Source: Clostridia bacterium (lineage in GTDB: Bacteria > Bacillota_A > Clostridia > Oscillospirales > CAG-272). Taken from it: 5,550 nt of DNA. Within the stretch, counting starts at the first letter, position 1. The number at the start of each line of letters is the position of its first letter. This document shows positions 1 to 5,550 of the stretch, in pieces. The DNA lies in the NCBI GenBank assembly GCA_017472105.1, contig JAFUQY010000145.1:1-5550 (forward strand), written 5' to 3'. A program made the translations under genes and the position numbers. The notes under the pieces were generated by a model that was not told the DNA's origin, searched no databases, and saw nothing but the letters and a program-made list of their open reading frames with translations.

Positions 1-672
1 CCGGCAGTAGACGGCTTTTTCCGCGCGGTTCCGGTTCTCCGTCCAGATGACCATGGCTCCGCAGGCGACGGCGAGATCCCGGTTGAAGTGGCGGTTTCTC
101 GGCGATGCGCTCACGATCAGGCGGCGGGTACACCGTTTCCACGTCGTGCGGTGGATGTGGCGGTACAGCTCAACGGGATTGTCGAACTTCATGCCGGTCA
201 GGTCGGTGACGATTTGCAGCTCGGGAAAGTACCCGTGCAGTTTTTCGTACAGCTCCGGGGTGACGGGGAGAAGACTGTCGAGACCGCTGATCGTCGTGGC
301 AAGATTTACGTAATGTTCGGTTTTCTCACAGGAGTACAGCACGAATCCACGGAAAACATCCGCGTATTTTTTCAGAAGCAGCCATTTTTCATCCCCCGGG
401 TACTCGTTCAGCGGCAGTTTCAGCAGCTGCGGCCATGCGTACGGACCCTCGTCACAGCGCTCGGGAATGAGGAACAGTCTCGGCTTCACGCGGTTGACCA
501 GACCCTCGAGGCAGGCAAACAGCAGTTTTTCGTCCGGGTTCAGCTCCTTCACGAGCACGGCGTCGAGAACCGGTGCGGGAGAAGCAAAAACGGGCAGTGC
601 GCGGTGAGATGGCCAGAAGAGCCCTTCGGCGATGTCGGGAGAGGGAGCTGGGGTGAGATAGCGGTTGTTCAT
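1..672 (-). CDS. GxGYxYxxP-type putative glycoside hydrolase, N-terminal part (C-terminus beyond the left edge)
   Basis: An open frame of 224 codons runs from ATG at 672-670 to the left edge with no stop, so only the N-terminal part is visible. The start is supported by AAAGGA at 679-684, six bases upstream, and by a good promoter further up. No signal peptide or membrane segment is visible; the first 25 residues are proline-rich and not hydrophobic, so the product is probably cytoplasmic. Three blocks match my memory of the GxGYxYxxP N-terminal domains: LLFACLEGLVNR at residues 50-61 followed by KPRLFLI; a block near 109-141 with VNLATTISGL and LLPVTPEL; and RRLIVSASP with NRDLAVACGAMVIW near 183-210. 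The C-terminal domain that names the family would lie off the window. Members are predicted glycosidases, but the substrate is not established to my knowledge. The family call is moderately sure; any activity is inference. It is transcribed away from the C-S lyase gene. Confidence 0.72.
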   Translation of the reverse strand, partial: MNNRYLTPAPSPDIAEGLFWPSHRALPVFASPAPVLDAVLVKELNPDEKLLFACLEGLVNRVKPRLFLIPERCDEGPYAWPQLLKLPLNEYPGDEKWLLLKKYADVFRGFVLYSCEKTEHYVNLATTISGLDSLLPVTPELYEKLHGYFPELQIVTDLTGMKFDNPVELYRHIHRTTWKRCTRRLIVSASPRNRHFNRDLAVACGAMVIWTENRNRAEKAVYCR

Positions 673-678
673 ATGCGT

Positions 679-684
679 TCCTTT
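679..684 (-). promoter_or_regulatory. Ribosome binding site of the GxGYxYxxP gene
   Basis: AAAGGA on the minus strand, six bases before the ATG at 672-670. It decides the start of a gene whose reading frame is not closed within the window. Confidence 0.7.
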
Positions 685-697
685 CGTTGGAGAGGGA

Positions 698-735
698 ATT
701 TTAAAAATAATCAACTGAAATTTAATATTATCAAC
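698..735. repeat. Imperfect tandem direct repeat, two 18-bp copies with 20-bp period
   Basis: Units at 698-715 and 718-735 agree at 13 of 18 positions and both end in ATCAAC (GTTGAT on the minus strand). The second unit abuts the -10 box of the minus-strand promoter and covers the expected start point near 729; the first lies in the leader. Two helical turns between units would suit an operator for a dimeric or cooperative repressor. The tract is very AT-rich, so part of the similarity may be chance. Confidence 0.35.
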
Positions 736-764
736 AGTATAGCACACGCCCGAGAATTTGTCAA
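736..764 (-). promoter_or_regulatory. Sigma-70-type promoter for the GxGYxYxxP gene
   Basis: On the minus strand, a perfect TTGACA -35 (764-759) is followed by a 17-base spacer and TATACT (741-736) as the -10. This differs from consensus in one position and has ideal spacing. Transcription should start near 729, giving a leader of about 57 nt that is very AT-rich and carries an imperfect 20-bp direct repeat. It is the strongest promoter-like sequence in the window. Confidence 0.75.
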
Positions 765-780
765 TATCCCGTGAAACGGC

Positions 781-809
781 TTGATTTTTGCACCGGAATG
801 TGATATCCT
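781..809 (+). promoter_or_regulatory. Extended -10 promoter for the C-S lyase/hydrolase unit
   Basis: TTGATT (781-786) is followed by a 17-base spacer and TATCCT (804-809). A TG dinucleotide at 801-802 sits one base before the -10, as in extended -10 promoters. The expected start near 816 gives a leader of about 37 nt. Both boxes depart from consensus, so basal strength is likely lower than that of the opposing promoter. Confidence 0.55.
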
Positions 810-838
810 TTTCATGAACGATATTATAAAATGAAATG

Positions 839-844
839 AAAGGA
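839..844 (+). promoter_or_regulatory. Ribosome binding site of the C-S lyase gene, inside a palindrome
   Basis: AAAGGA lies eight bases before the ATG at 853. Its last four bases are the left end of a perfect 12-bp palindrome, AGGAAATTTCCT (841-852), that ends directly at the start codon. Confidence 0.65.
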
Positions 845-852
845 AATTTCCT

Positions 853-2043
853 ATGAAATACGATTTCACGAGCATTATTGACCGCCGCGGACACGACGCG
901 ATTGCGATTGAGAATCTGCCCGGTCAGCCCAAGGAAGGCTTTGACGCGATTCCGATGTGGGTTGCGGACATGAACTTTGCGACCGCTCCTTCCATTGTCG
1001 AATCCATGCGGAGCCGTCTGGAGCATCCTCTGTTCGGGTACTTCAACCACCGTCAGGAATATTTCGACGCCATTCTCGGCTGGCAGAAGCGGCGCAACGG
1101 TGCAGACGACCTCACGCAGGCGCACATCGGCTACGACAACGGTGTGCTCGGCGGCGTGACCAGTGCGCTCAAGGCATACAAGCCCGCCGGAAATAAGGTG
1201 CTCATCCACGCGCCGACTTATACGGGCTTCACCGGATGTCTCACCAATGCGGGATTCACGCTCATCCACAGCCGTCTCGTTCCCGATGAAGCGGGCATCT
1301 GGCGCATGGATTTTGCCGATATGGAAAAGAAAATCGTGGACGAGGGCATCACGGCTGCTGTATTCTGCTCTCCTCACAACCCGTGCGGACGTGTCTGGGA
1401 ACGCTGGGAAATCGAAGGCGCGATGCATGTATTCGAAAAGCACGGCGTGAAGGTGGTTTCGGATGAGATCTGGTCCGACCTGATTCTTGAGGGGCATAAG
1501 CACATCCCGACCCAGTCCGTGTCCGAATACGCGAAGAACAACGTTGCCGCCATGTACGCTCCCACGAAGACCTTCAACCTCGCGGGTCTGGTCGGCAGCT
1601 ATCACGTCATCTATAACCCCGAGCTGAAAGCCGCCGTCGAGCACCAGTGCGGTCAGAGCCACTACAACAACATGAACGTGCTCTCAATGTACGCGCTGAT
1701 GGGTGCTTATTCTCCCGCGGGCGAGGAATGGCTGGAAGAGCTGCGCACCGTGCTGACCGCGAACGTGAATTATGCAGTGGACTACATCAACGACCGCTTT
1801 GACGGCGTGTGGGTCGGACGTCCGCAGGGCACCTACATGCTCTTCCCCGATTTCTCCGGCTGGCTCGCGAAGACCGGAAAGACCATGGACGAGCTGTGCC
1901 GCGCGGTGTGGGATGTCGGATGCGCGGTATGTGACGGCAGACCTTTCCACGGTCAGAGCCATCTCAGAATCAACGTCGCACTCCCGATGAGCCGCGTGGA
2001 AGAGGCGTTTGACAGAATGGACAAGTACGTTATCCATAAGTAA
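853..2043 (+). CDS. patB: PatB/MalY-family PLP-dependent C-S lyase (cystathionine beta-lyase type)
   Basis: A complete 396-residue protein of the aminotransferase fold type I, the usual length for PatB/MalY enzymes (about 390). These cytoplasmic enzymes typically cleave the C-S bond of cystathionine or cysteine conjugates, releasing a thiol, pyruvate and ammonia. Visible landmarks are the N-terminal IPMWVADM block (residues 34-41), SPHNPCGR with the cofactor-contacting Asn176, SDEIW with Asp204 that would pair with the pyridine nitrogen, TKTFNLAG with Lys239 as the PLP Schiff-base lysine, and HLRIN with Arg372 expected to hold the substrate carboxylate. No key residue is missing. The start follows AAAGGA and a promoter. 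The TAA stop overlaps an unused ATG (TAATG at 2041-2045). E. coli MalY also binds and inhibits the maltose activator MalT, but no malT-like gene is seen here. The family call is firm. The substrate, the choice between lyase and aminotransferase, and the symbol are less certain. Confidence 0.88.
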   Translation: MKYDFTSIIDRRGHDAIAIENLPGQPKEGFDAIPMWVADMNFATAPSIVESMRSRLEHPLFGYFNHRQEYFDAILGWQKRRNGADDLTQAHIGYDNGVLGGVTSALKAYKPAGNKVLIHAPTYTGFTGCLTNAGFTLIHSRLVPDEAGIWRMDFADMEKKIVDEGITAAVFCSPHNPCGRVWERWEIEGAMHVFEKHGVKVVSDEIWSDLILEGHKHIPTQSVSEYAKNNVAAMYAPTKTFNLAGLVGSYHVIYNPELKAAVEHQCGQSHYNNMNVLSMYALMGAYSPAGEEWLEELRTVLTANVNYAVDYINDRFDGVWVGRPQGTYMLFPDFSGWLAKTGKTMDELCRAVWDVGCAVCDGRPFHGQSHLRINVALPMSRVEEAFDRMDKYVIHK

Positions 2044-2071
2044 TGCAGAATGAGAACCGTCTGAGTGTCAG

Positions 2072-2078
2072 AAAGGAG
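2072..2078 (+). promoter_or_regulatory. Ribosome binding site fixing the hydrolase start at 2085
   Basis: AAAGGAG ends six bases before ATG 2085. The earlier in-frame ATG at 2043 overlaps the lyase stop and has no such motif before it, so the 14 extra N-terminal residues of the longer frame are unlikely to be made. Confidence 0.75.
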
Positions 2079-2084
2079 CATACC

Positions 2085-3083
2085 ATGAAACGATGGACTG
2101 CTGAAAAAGCGCGGGAATGGTACGAGGGCGCCGCATGGCAGGTCGGGATGAATTTTCTGCCGTCCAGTGCGGTGAATTCGACGGAGATGTGGCAGAAATC
2201 CACCTTCGATGAAGAAACCATCCGCCGGGAGCTCGGCTGGGCGGAAGAATGCGGCTACAACAGTGTGCGCGTGTTCCTGCCCTATATTGTATGGGAAAAC
2301 GAAGGGGACGGATTCCTCGAAACCTTTGAAACTTTTTTGAAAATCGCGGATGCGCATCACCTGACGACGCTGCCGATTCTCTTTGACGACTGCGCGTTTG
2401 ATGCCGGAAAGGATCCCGAGTACGGTGCTCAGCCCGATCCGGTTCCCGGTCTGCACAACGGACGCTGGACGCCGTCTCCGGGATTTGCCGCCGCGGATGA
2501 CCCCGGAAAGCAGGCATCGCTCCGCGCGTATGTCCACGCCGTCGTGGGTGCGCACCGGGATGACAGCCGCATTTTTGCGTGGGATCTCTTCAACGAGCCG
2601 GGCAACACCGAACGCTGGACGGACTCCCTGCCGCTTCTTGTCAACTGTTTCCGGTGGGCGCGGGAATGCGAACCGACCCAGCCACTCACAGCCGGAGTCT
2701 GGCGGACGAATCTGCGGGATGCGGTGAATCTGACCATGCTCGAGCTGTCCGACGTCATCAGCTTCCACTCCTACCGTCCGCTTGCGGAAACGAAACAGTT
2801 TGTCGAATCCATGAAGGCGGAGGGAAGACCGTTCTTCGTCACCGAATGGCTTTGCAGGGAGCACGGAAACGTCATGGAAGACCATCTGCCGTACTTCGCG
2901 GAAGAGAAAATCGCCTGCTGGCACTGGGGATTCGTCGTCGGACGCACGCAGACCAATCTCTGGTGGGGCGTGAACAATGCTCAGCCGGACGTATGGCAGC
3001 ATGATGTCCTTCACGCAGACGGAACGCCGTACCGCGAGAGCGAAATCGCACTGATCCGGGAATGCAGAAAACAGCATCCGTAA
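2085..3083 (+). CDS. Clan GH-A-like glycoside hydrolase (GH5/cellulase-type TIM barrel), cytoplasmic
   Basis: A complete 332-residue protein with no signal peptide, transmembrane segment or carbohydrate-binding module, so it should act inside the cell on imported oligosaccharides or glycosides. The pattern fits a retaining (beta/alpha)8 hydrolase: NFLPSS at residues 23-28, RVFLPY with the conserved barrel Arg62, ILFDD near 98-102, WDLFNEP with Glu171 as likely acid/base, SFHSY with His228 and Tyr230, and FVTEW with Glu254 as likely nucleophile, followed by a Trp-rich stretch near 280-300. The 83-residue gap between the two Glu suits clan GH-A. Similar proteins are often labelled 1,4-beta-xylanase or cellulase-family hydrolase, but the substrate cannot be read from the sequence. 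It starts 41 bp after the lyase stop with its own strong ribosome binding site and no visible promoter, so it is probably cotranscribed with the lyase. The fold is fairly sure; the specificity is unknown. Confidence 0.8.
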   Translation: MKRWTAEKAREWYEGAAWQVGMNFLPSSAVNSTEMWQKSTFDEETIRRELGWAEECGYNSVRVFLPYIVWENEGDGFLETFETFLKIADAHHLTTLPILFDDCAFDAGKDPEYGAQPDPVPGLHNGRWTPSPGFAAADDPGKQASLRAYVHAVVGAHRDDSRIFAWDLFNEPGNTERWTDSLPLLVNCFRWARECEPTQPLTAGVWRTNLRDAVNLTMLELSDVISFHSYRPLAETKQFVESMKAEGRPFFVTEWLCREHGNVMEDHLPYFAEEKIACWHWGFVVGRTQTNLWWGVNNAQPDVWQHDVLHADGTPYRESEIALIRECRKQHP

Positions 3084-3097
3084 TGAACCAATAAAAC

Positions 3098-3135
3098 AAG
3101 ACCGATGCAGGGTTTGTATGCCTTACATCGGTCTT
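3098..3135. terminator. Shared bidirectional terminator hairpin between convergent genes
   Basis: AAGACCGATG (3098-3107) and CATCGGTCTT (3126-3135) form a perfect 10-bp stem around an 18-nt loop. The hairpin begins 14 bp after the hydrolase stop and 5 bp after the pflA stop. On the minus strand it is followed by CTTGTTTTATT, a fair T-rich tail; on the plus strand the tail is TCTTTCTC-like and weaker. It therefore probably ends pflBA transcription best and hydrolase transcription less tightly. The loop is long for a classic intrinsic terminator. Confidence 0.7.
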
Positions 3136-3140
3136 TCTCA

Positions 3141-3848
3141 TTATGGATTCTGTATGATCCCGTTCAGCTCCGCCATTTTTTCGCGGGTGGGTTCGGGGAT
3201 ATCGCGGAAGGGGAAGGGGATTGCCATTTTGTCGTACTTCATCTGGCAGATTTTCCGGAACGGGAGCAGCTCGACCTTGTCGACACAAGCGTGCGCACGG
3301 GCAATTTCCCGCAGACGGAGGATGTTGGCTTCGTCGTCGGATTTGCCGGGGATGATGACCTGCCTGAGCCACGTGGGAATCTGCCGCCGGTTCAGCTCAT
3401 CGAGGAATGCGAGCGGTTTTTCCATCGCACAGCCGACGTTTTCGCGGTAGGAGTCCTCGTCTGTGTACTTGATGTCGAGCAGAACCCGGTCGGTTTCCGG
3501 AAGGAGCGCGCGCACGTCGTCGTTCAGGAGGCATCCCGAGGTGTCAAGACAGGTGTTCACGCCGTTTTCATGGCACAGTCGGAAGAGTTCTCTGACAAAT
3601 TCCGCCTGAAGCAGAGGTTCGCCGCCCGAGACCGTGATTCCGCCGTCTTTGCCGAAGTAATCCCGGCACCGGAGCACGCGCTTCACGATCTCGTCCGCGT
3701 CGTATTCCGTTCCGCCGGTCATGTCCCACGTATCGGGATTGTGACAGCAGCCGCATCTCAGGGGACAGCCCTGCATGAAAACGACAAAGCGCACGCCGGG
3801 GCCATCTACGGTGCCGAGGGACTGGAGCGAGTGAACGCGTCCTTTCAT
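3141..3848 (-). CDS. pflA: Pyruvate formate-lyase activating enzyme (radical SAM)
   Basis: A complete 235-residue protein, close to the usual 240-250. It uses a [4Fe-4S] cluster and S-adenosylmethionine to form a 5'-deoxyadenosyl radical that removes hydrogen from the active-site glycine of pyruvate formate-lyase, in the anaerobic cytoplasm. The N-terminal [16 protein letters not shown] block (residues 12-27) is typical of glycyl-radical activases. It is followed by the radical SAM cluster motif CxxxCxxC, with Cys28, Cys32 and Cys35, in [20 protein letters not shown] at 74-78 is the SAM-binding motif, and [10 protein letters not shown] and KVELLPF occur further on. There is no extra ferredoxin-like cluster domain, which argues for a true PFL activase rather than one for glycerol or choline enzymes. 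The ATG overlaps the pflB stop by four bases (ATGA, 3848-3845). No good Shine-Dalgarno precedes it, so translation is probably coupled to pflB. It ends in TAA just before the shared hairpin. Confidence 0.95.
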   Translation of the reverse strand: MKGRVHSLQSLGTVDGPGVRFVVFMQGCPLRCGCCHNPDTWDMTGGTEYDADEIVKRVLRCRDYFGKDGGITVSGGEPLLQAEFVRELFRLCHENGVNTCLDTSGCLLNDDVRALLPETDRVLLDIKYTDEDSYRENVGCAMEKPLAFLDELNRRQIPTWLRQVIIPGKSDDEANILRLREIARAHACVDKVELLPFRKICQMKYDKMAIPFPFRDIPEPTREKMAELNGIIQNP

Positions 3849-5550
3849 AATGCTTCGTGGAAGGTACGGCTGATGACTTCGCGCTGCTGCTCACGGGAGA
3901 GCTTGCAGAAGTTCACGGCATAACCGGACACGCGGATGGTGAGATTCGGGTATGCTTCGGGATTTTCGTACGCCTTGAGGAGGGTTTCGCGGTTCATGAC
4001 GTTGACGTTGATGTGGTGCGCCATCTTGCCGAAGTAGCCGTCGAGGATGGAAACGAGGTTGGAAACCCGCTCTTCTTCGGTGCGGCCGAGCGCTTCGGGA
4101 GTGATGAAGAAGGTGTTGGAGATACCGTCGCGGCAGTCGTCGTAGCTGATCTTCGCCACGGAGTTGAGCGATGCGAGCGCGCCGTTTTCCTCACGGTTGT
4201 GCATCGGATTTGCGCCGGGAGCGAAGGGCTGGGATGCCTTGCGTCCGTCGGGAGTCGCGCTGGTGTGCTTGCCGTAGGGGACATTGGACGTGATGGTGAG
4301 CACGGAGAGGGTGTGAATCGCGCCGCGGTAGGTGGGAGTCTTACGCAGCTCGGTAATCATGCGGTGCGCCATGTCCTTTGCGATCAGGTCCACGCGGTCG
4401 TCGTCGTTGCCGTATTTCGGGAAGTCGCCCACGGTATTGAAGTCGGTGATGAAGCCGGATGCGTCCTTGAGGGGCTGTACATTCGCATACTTGATCGCGC
4501 TGAGGGAGTCGGCTACCACGGAGAGACCTGCAATGCCGAACGCCATGAATCGGGTGACATTGGTGTCGTGCAGAGCCATCTGGGTCTTTTCGTACGCGTA
4601 CTTGTCATGCATGTAGTGGATGACGTTCATGGTGTTCACGTACAGCTTGGAGAGCCACTCGATGTAGATCTGGTAGCGTTCCATGACGGTGTCGAAGTCG
4701 AGTCTGTCGCCCTCGAGAACGGGCATCTGCGGACCGATGTGCATGCCGCTTGCGGTATCGTAGCCGCCGTTGATGGCGATGAGAAGGAGCTTCGCGAGGT
4801 TGCAGCGTGCGCCGAAGAACTGCATCTGCTTGCCGACCTGCATTGCGGAAACACAGCACGCGATTGCGTAGTCGTCACCGTAGATGGGGCGCATGAGGTC
4901 GTCGTTTTCGTACTGGATGGAGTCGGTATCGGCGGAAACCTTCGCGCAGAATTTCTTGAAGGATTCGGGCAGAGCCTTCGACCAGAGCACAGTGAGGTTC
5001 GGTTCGGGAGAGGAGCCGAGGGTGTAGAGGGTATTGAGCACACGGTAGCTGTTCTTGGTGACGAGGGTGCGTCCGTCCTCGCCCATGCCGCCGACCGCTT
5101 CGGTGATCCACATGGGGTCGCCGCCGAAGAGCTCGTTGTATTCGGGAGTTCTGAGATGACGTGCGATGCGGAGCTTCATGACGAAGTCGTCCATGAGTTC
5201 CTGCGCGTCCGTTTCGGTTAGGATGCCAGAGGCAATGTCGCGTTCGATGTAGATATCGAAGAACGTGGAGACGCGTCCGAGGGACATTGCCGCACCGTTC
5301 TGTTCCTTGATTGCGCCGAGGTATGCGAAATACGTCCACTGGATCGCTTCGCGTGCGTTGGATGCGGGTGCGCTGATGTCAAAGCCGTACATTTCCGCCA
5401 TTTCCTTCATGTACTTGAGGAAGGAGATCTGACGGGCAACTTCTTCGCTCAGGCGGATTTCTTCGGTGTCGAGGAAGCCTTCGCCGAGCGCTTTTTTGTC
5501 CTTGGTCTTTTCTTCGATCAGCTTGTCCACGCCGTAGAGAGCCACTCTGC
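3845..5550 (-). CDS. pflB: Formate C-acetyltransferase (pyruvate formate-lyase), N-terminus beyond the right edge
   Basis: About 568 C-terminal residues are visible; the family is usually 740-760 long, so roughly 180-190 N-terminal residues lie off the window. The GTG at 5545-5543 is an internal valine: the frame stays open to the edge, and RVALYG is an internal block in E. coli PflB. The enzyme converts pyruvate and CoA to acetyl-CoA and formate during anaerobic fermentation. Counting that valine as 1, IACCVS holds the catalytic Cys pair at 230-231 (codons at 4858-4853), and [10 protein letters not shown] holds the radical glycine at 541 (codon at 3925-3923), 25 residues from the C-terminus. 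Blocks such as [20 protein letters not shown] (residues 63-82), [20 protein letters not shown] and [18 protein letters not shown] also align with E. coli PflB from memory. The Cys-Cys pair separates it from glycerol dehydratase-type relatives. It overlaps pflA by four bases; its promoter is outside the window. Confidence 0.96.
   Translation of the reverse strand, partial: RVALYGVDKLIEEKTKDKKALGEGFLDTEEIRLSEEVARQISFLKYMKEMAEMYGFDISAPASNAREAIQWTYFAYLGAIKEQNGAAMSLGRVSTFFDIYIERDIASGILTETDAQELMDDFVMKLRIARHLRTPEYNELFGGDPMWITEAVGGMGEDGRTLVTKNSYRVLNTLYTLGSSPEPNLTVLWSKALPESFKKFCAKVSADTDSIQYENDDLMRPIYGDDYAIACCVSAMQVGKQMQFFGARCNLAKLLLIAINGGYDTASGMHIGPQMPVLEGDRLDFDTVMERYQIYIEWLSKLYVNTMNVIHYMHDKYAYEKTQMALHDTNVTRFMAFGIAGLSVVADSLSAIKYANVQPLKDASGFITDFNTVGDFPKYGNDDDRVDLIAKDMAHRMITELRKTPTYRGAIHTLSVLTITSNVPYGKHTSATPDGRKASQPFAPGANPMHNREENGALASLNSVAKISYDDCRDGISNTFFITPEALGRTEEERVSNLVSILDGYFGKMAHHINVNVMNRETLLKAYENPEAYPNLTIRVSGYAVNFCKLSREQQREVISRTFHEAL

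Larger units (their letters stand above)
673..852. other. Divergent intergenic control region
   Basis: This 180-bp gap separates two genes read in opposite directions. It is clearly more AT-rich than its coding neighbours, especially at 697-740 and 810-850. It holds a minus-strand promoter (736-764), a plus-strand promoter (781-809), both ribosome binding sites, an imperfect 20-bp direct repeat (698-735) and a perfect 12-bp palindrome (841-852). The two -35 boxes are only 16 bp apart, so a regulator or polymerase bound between them could affect both genes. No regulator gene is visible next to it. Confidence 0.7.

Noticed and set aside
88..774. A 228-codon plus-strand frame at the left end.
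   Set aside because: It is the antisense shadow of the GxGYxYxxP gene, crosses the promoter region, has no ribosome binding site and shows no family-like blocks.
2043..2084. An upstream ATG for the hydrolase, overlapping the lyase stop as TAATG, suggesting translational coupling.
   Set aside because: No Shine-Dalgarno precedes it, the extra 14 residues look like noncoding sequence, and AAAGGAG sits ideally before ATG 2085.
1953..3077. A 374-codon minus-strand frame opposite the hydrolase gene.
   Set aside because: It spans the end of the lyase, the intergenic gap and the hydrolase in antisense. Both genes it overlaps have clear motifs; this frame has none.
3108..3125. The loop of the terminator hairpin as a small RNA or attachment site.
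   Set aside because: It is a short spacer with no repeat elsewhere in the window and no promoter in front of it; termination explains the structure.
3105..3923. A 272-codon plus-strand frame opposite pflA.
   Set aside because: It begins inside the terminator hairpin, is antisense to a clear radical SAM activase and lacks a ribosome binding site.
3857..5221. A 454-codon plus-strand frame lying opposite pflB.
   Set aside because: It is antisense to a gene with unmistakable PflB motifs. Its composition (very rich in Val, Gly, Glu, His, Asp) is that of a reversed GC-biased coding frame, and it has no recognisable domain.
5543..5545. GTG as the start codon of pflB.
   Set aside because: The frame stays open to the window edge and the residues RVALYG match an internal PflB block, so this is an internal valine of a truncated gene.
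1..5550. A search for CRISPR repeats, tRNA/rRNA genes, insertion-sequence ends and defence or phage genes.
   Set aside because: I saw no regularly spaced repeats, terminal inverted repeats, target duplications or matching protein motifs. All long coding stretches are explained by the five genes listed.

Overview
The window looks like an ordinary stretch of chromosome from a fermentative, strictly anaerobic bacterium, most likely a moderately GC-rich member of the Clostridia (gut or rumen type). The reasons are a pyruvate formate-lyase/activase pair, AAAGGAG-type ribosome binding sites, sigma-70-like promoters in short AT-rich gaps, and protein sequences that resemble Clostridia homologues as I remember them. 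No search was run, so the taxonomic call is inference. I see no phage, transposon, CRISPR, tRNA or rRNA sequence.

Layout from left to right. (1) Positions 1-672, minus strand: the first 224 codons of a gene that runs off the left edge. It matches the N-terminal part of GxGYxYxxP-type putative glycoside hydrolases. It has no stop codon inside the window, so a search for closed ORFs misses it. (2) Positions 673-852: a 180-bp divergent control region with two back-to-back promoters, one for each flanking gene. (3) Positions 853-2043, plus strand: a complete PatB/MalY-family PLP-dependent C-S lyase (cystathionine beta-lyase type). (4) Positions 2085-3083, plus strand: a complete cytoplasmic glycoside hydrolase of clan GH-A character, probably cotranscribed with the lyase gene. 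(5) Positions 3098-3135: a hairpin that probably terminates transcription from both sides. (6) Positions 3141-3848, minus strand: pyruvate formate-lyase activating enzyme (pflA). (7) Positions 3845-5550, minus strand: pyruvate formate-lyase (pflB), cut off at the right edge with roughly its first quarter missing.

How they work together. PflB splits pyruvate plus CoA into acetyl-CoA and formate. PflA installs the glycyl radical PflB needs, and the two genes overlap by four bases. The lyase and the hydrolase form a separate short unit facing the pfl operon. The GxGYxYxxP gene is read in the opposite direction from the shared control region, so two carbohydrate-type genes flank the amino-acid lyase. 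A functional link between sugar and sulfur amino-acid metabolism is possible but unproven. I do not see a convincing new biological system here. The points most worth a second look are the open-ended left gene, the unassigned substrate of the hydrolase and its pairing with a C-S lyase, and the repeats in the divergent control region.
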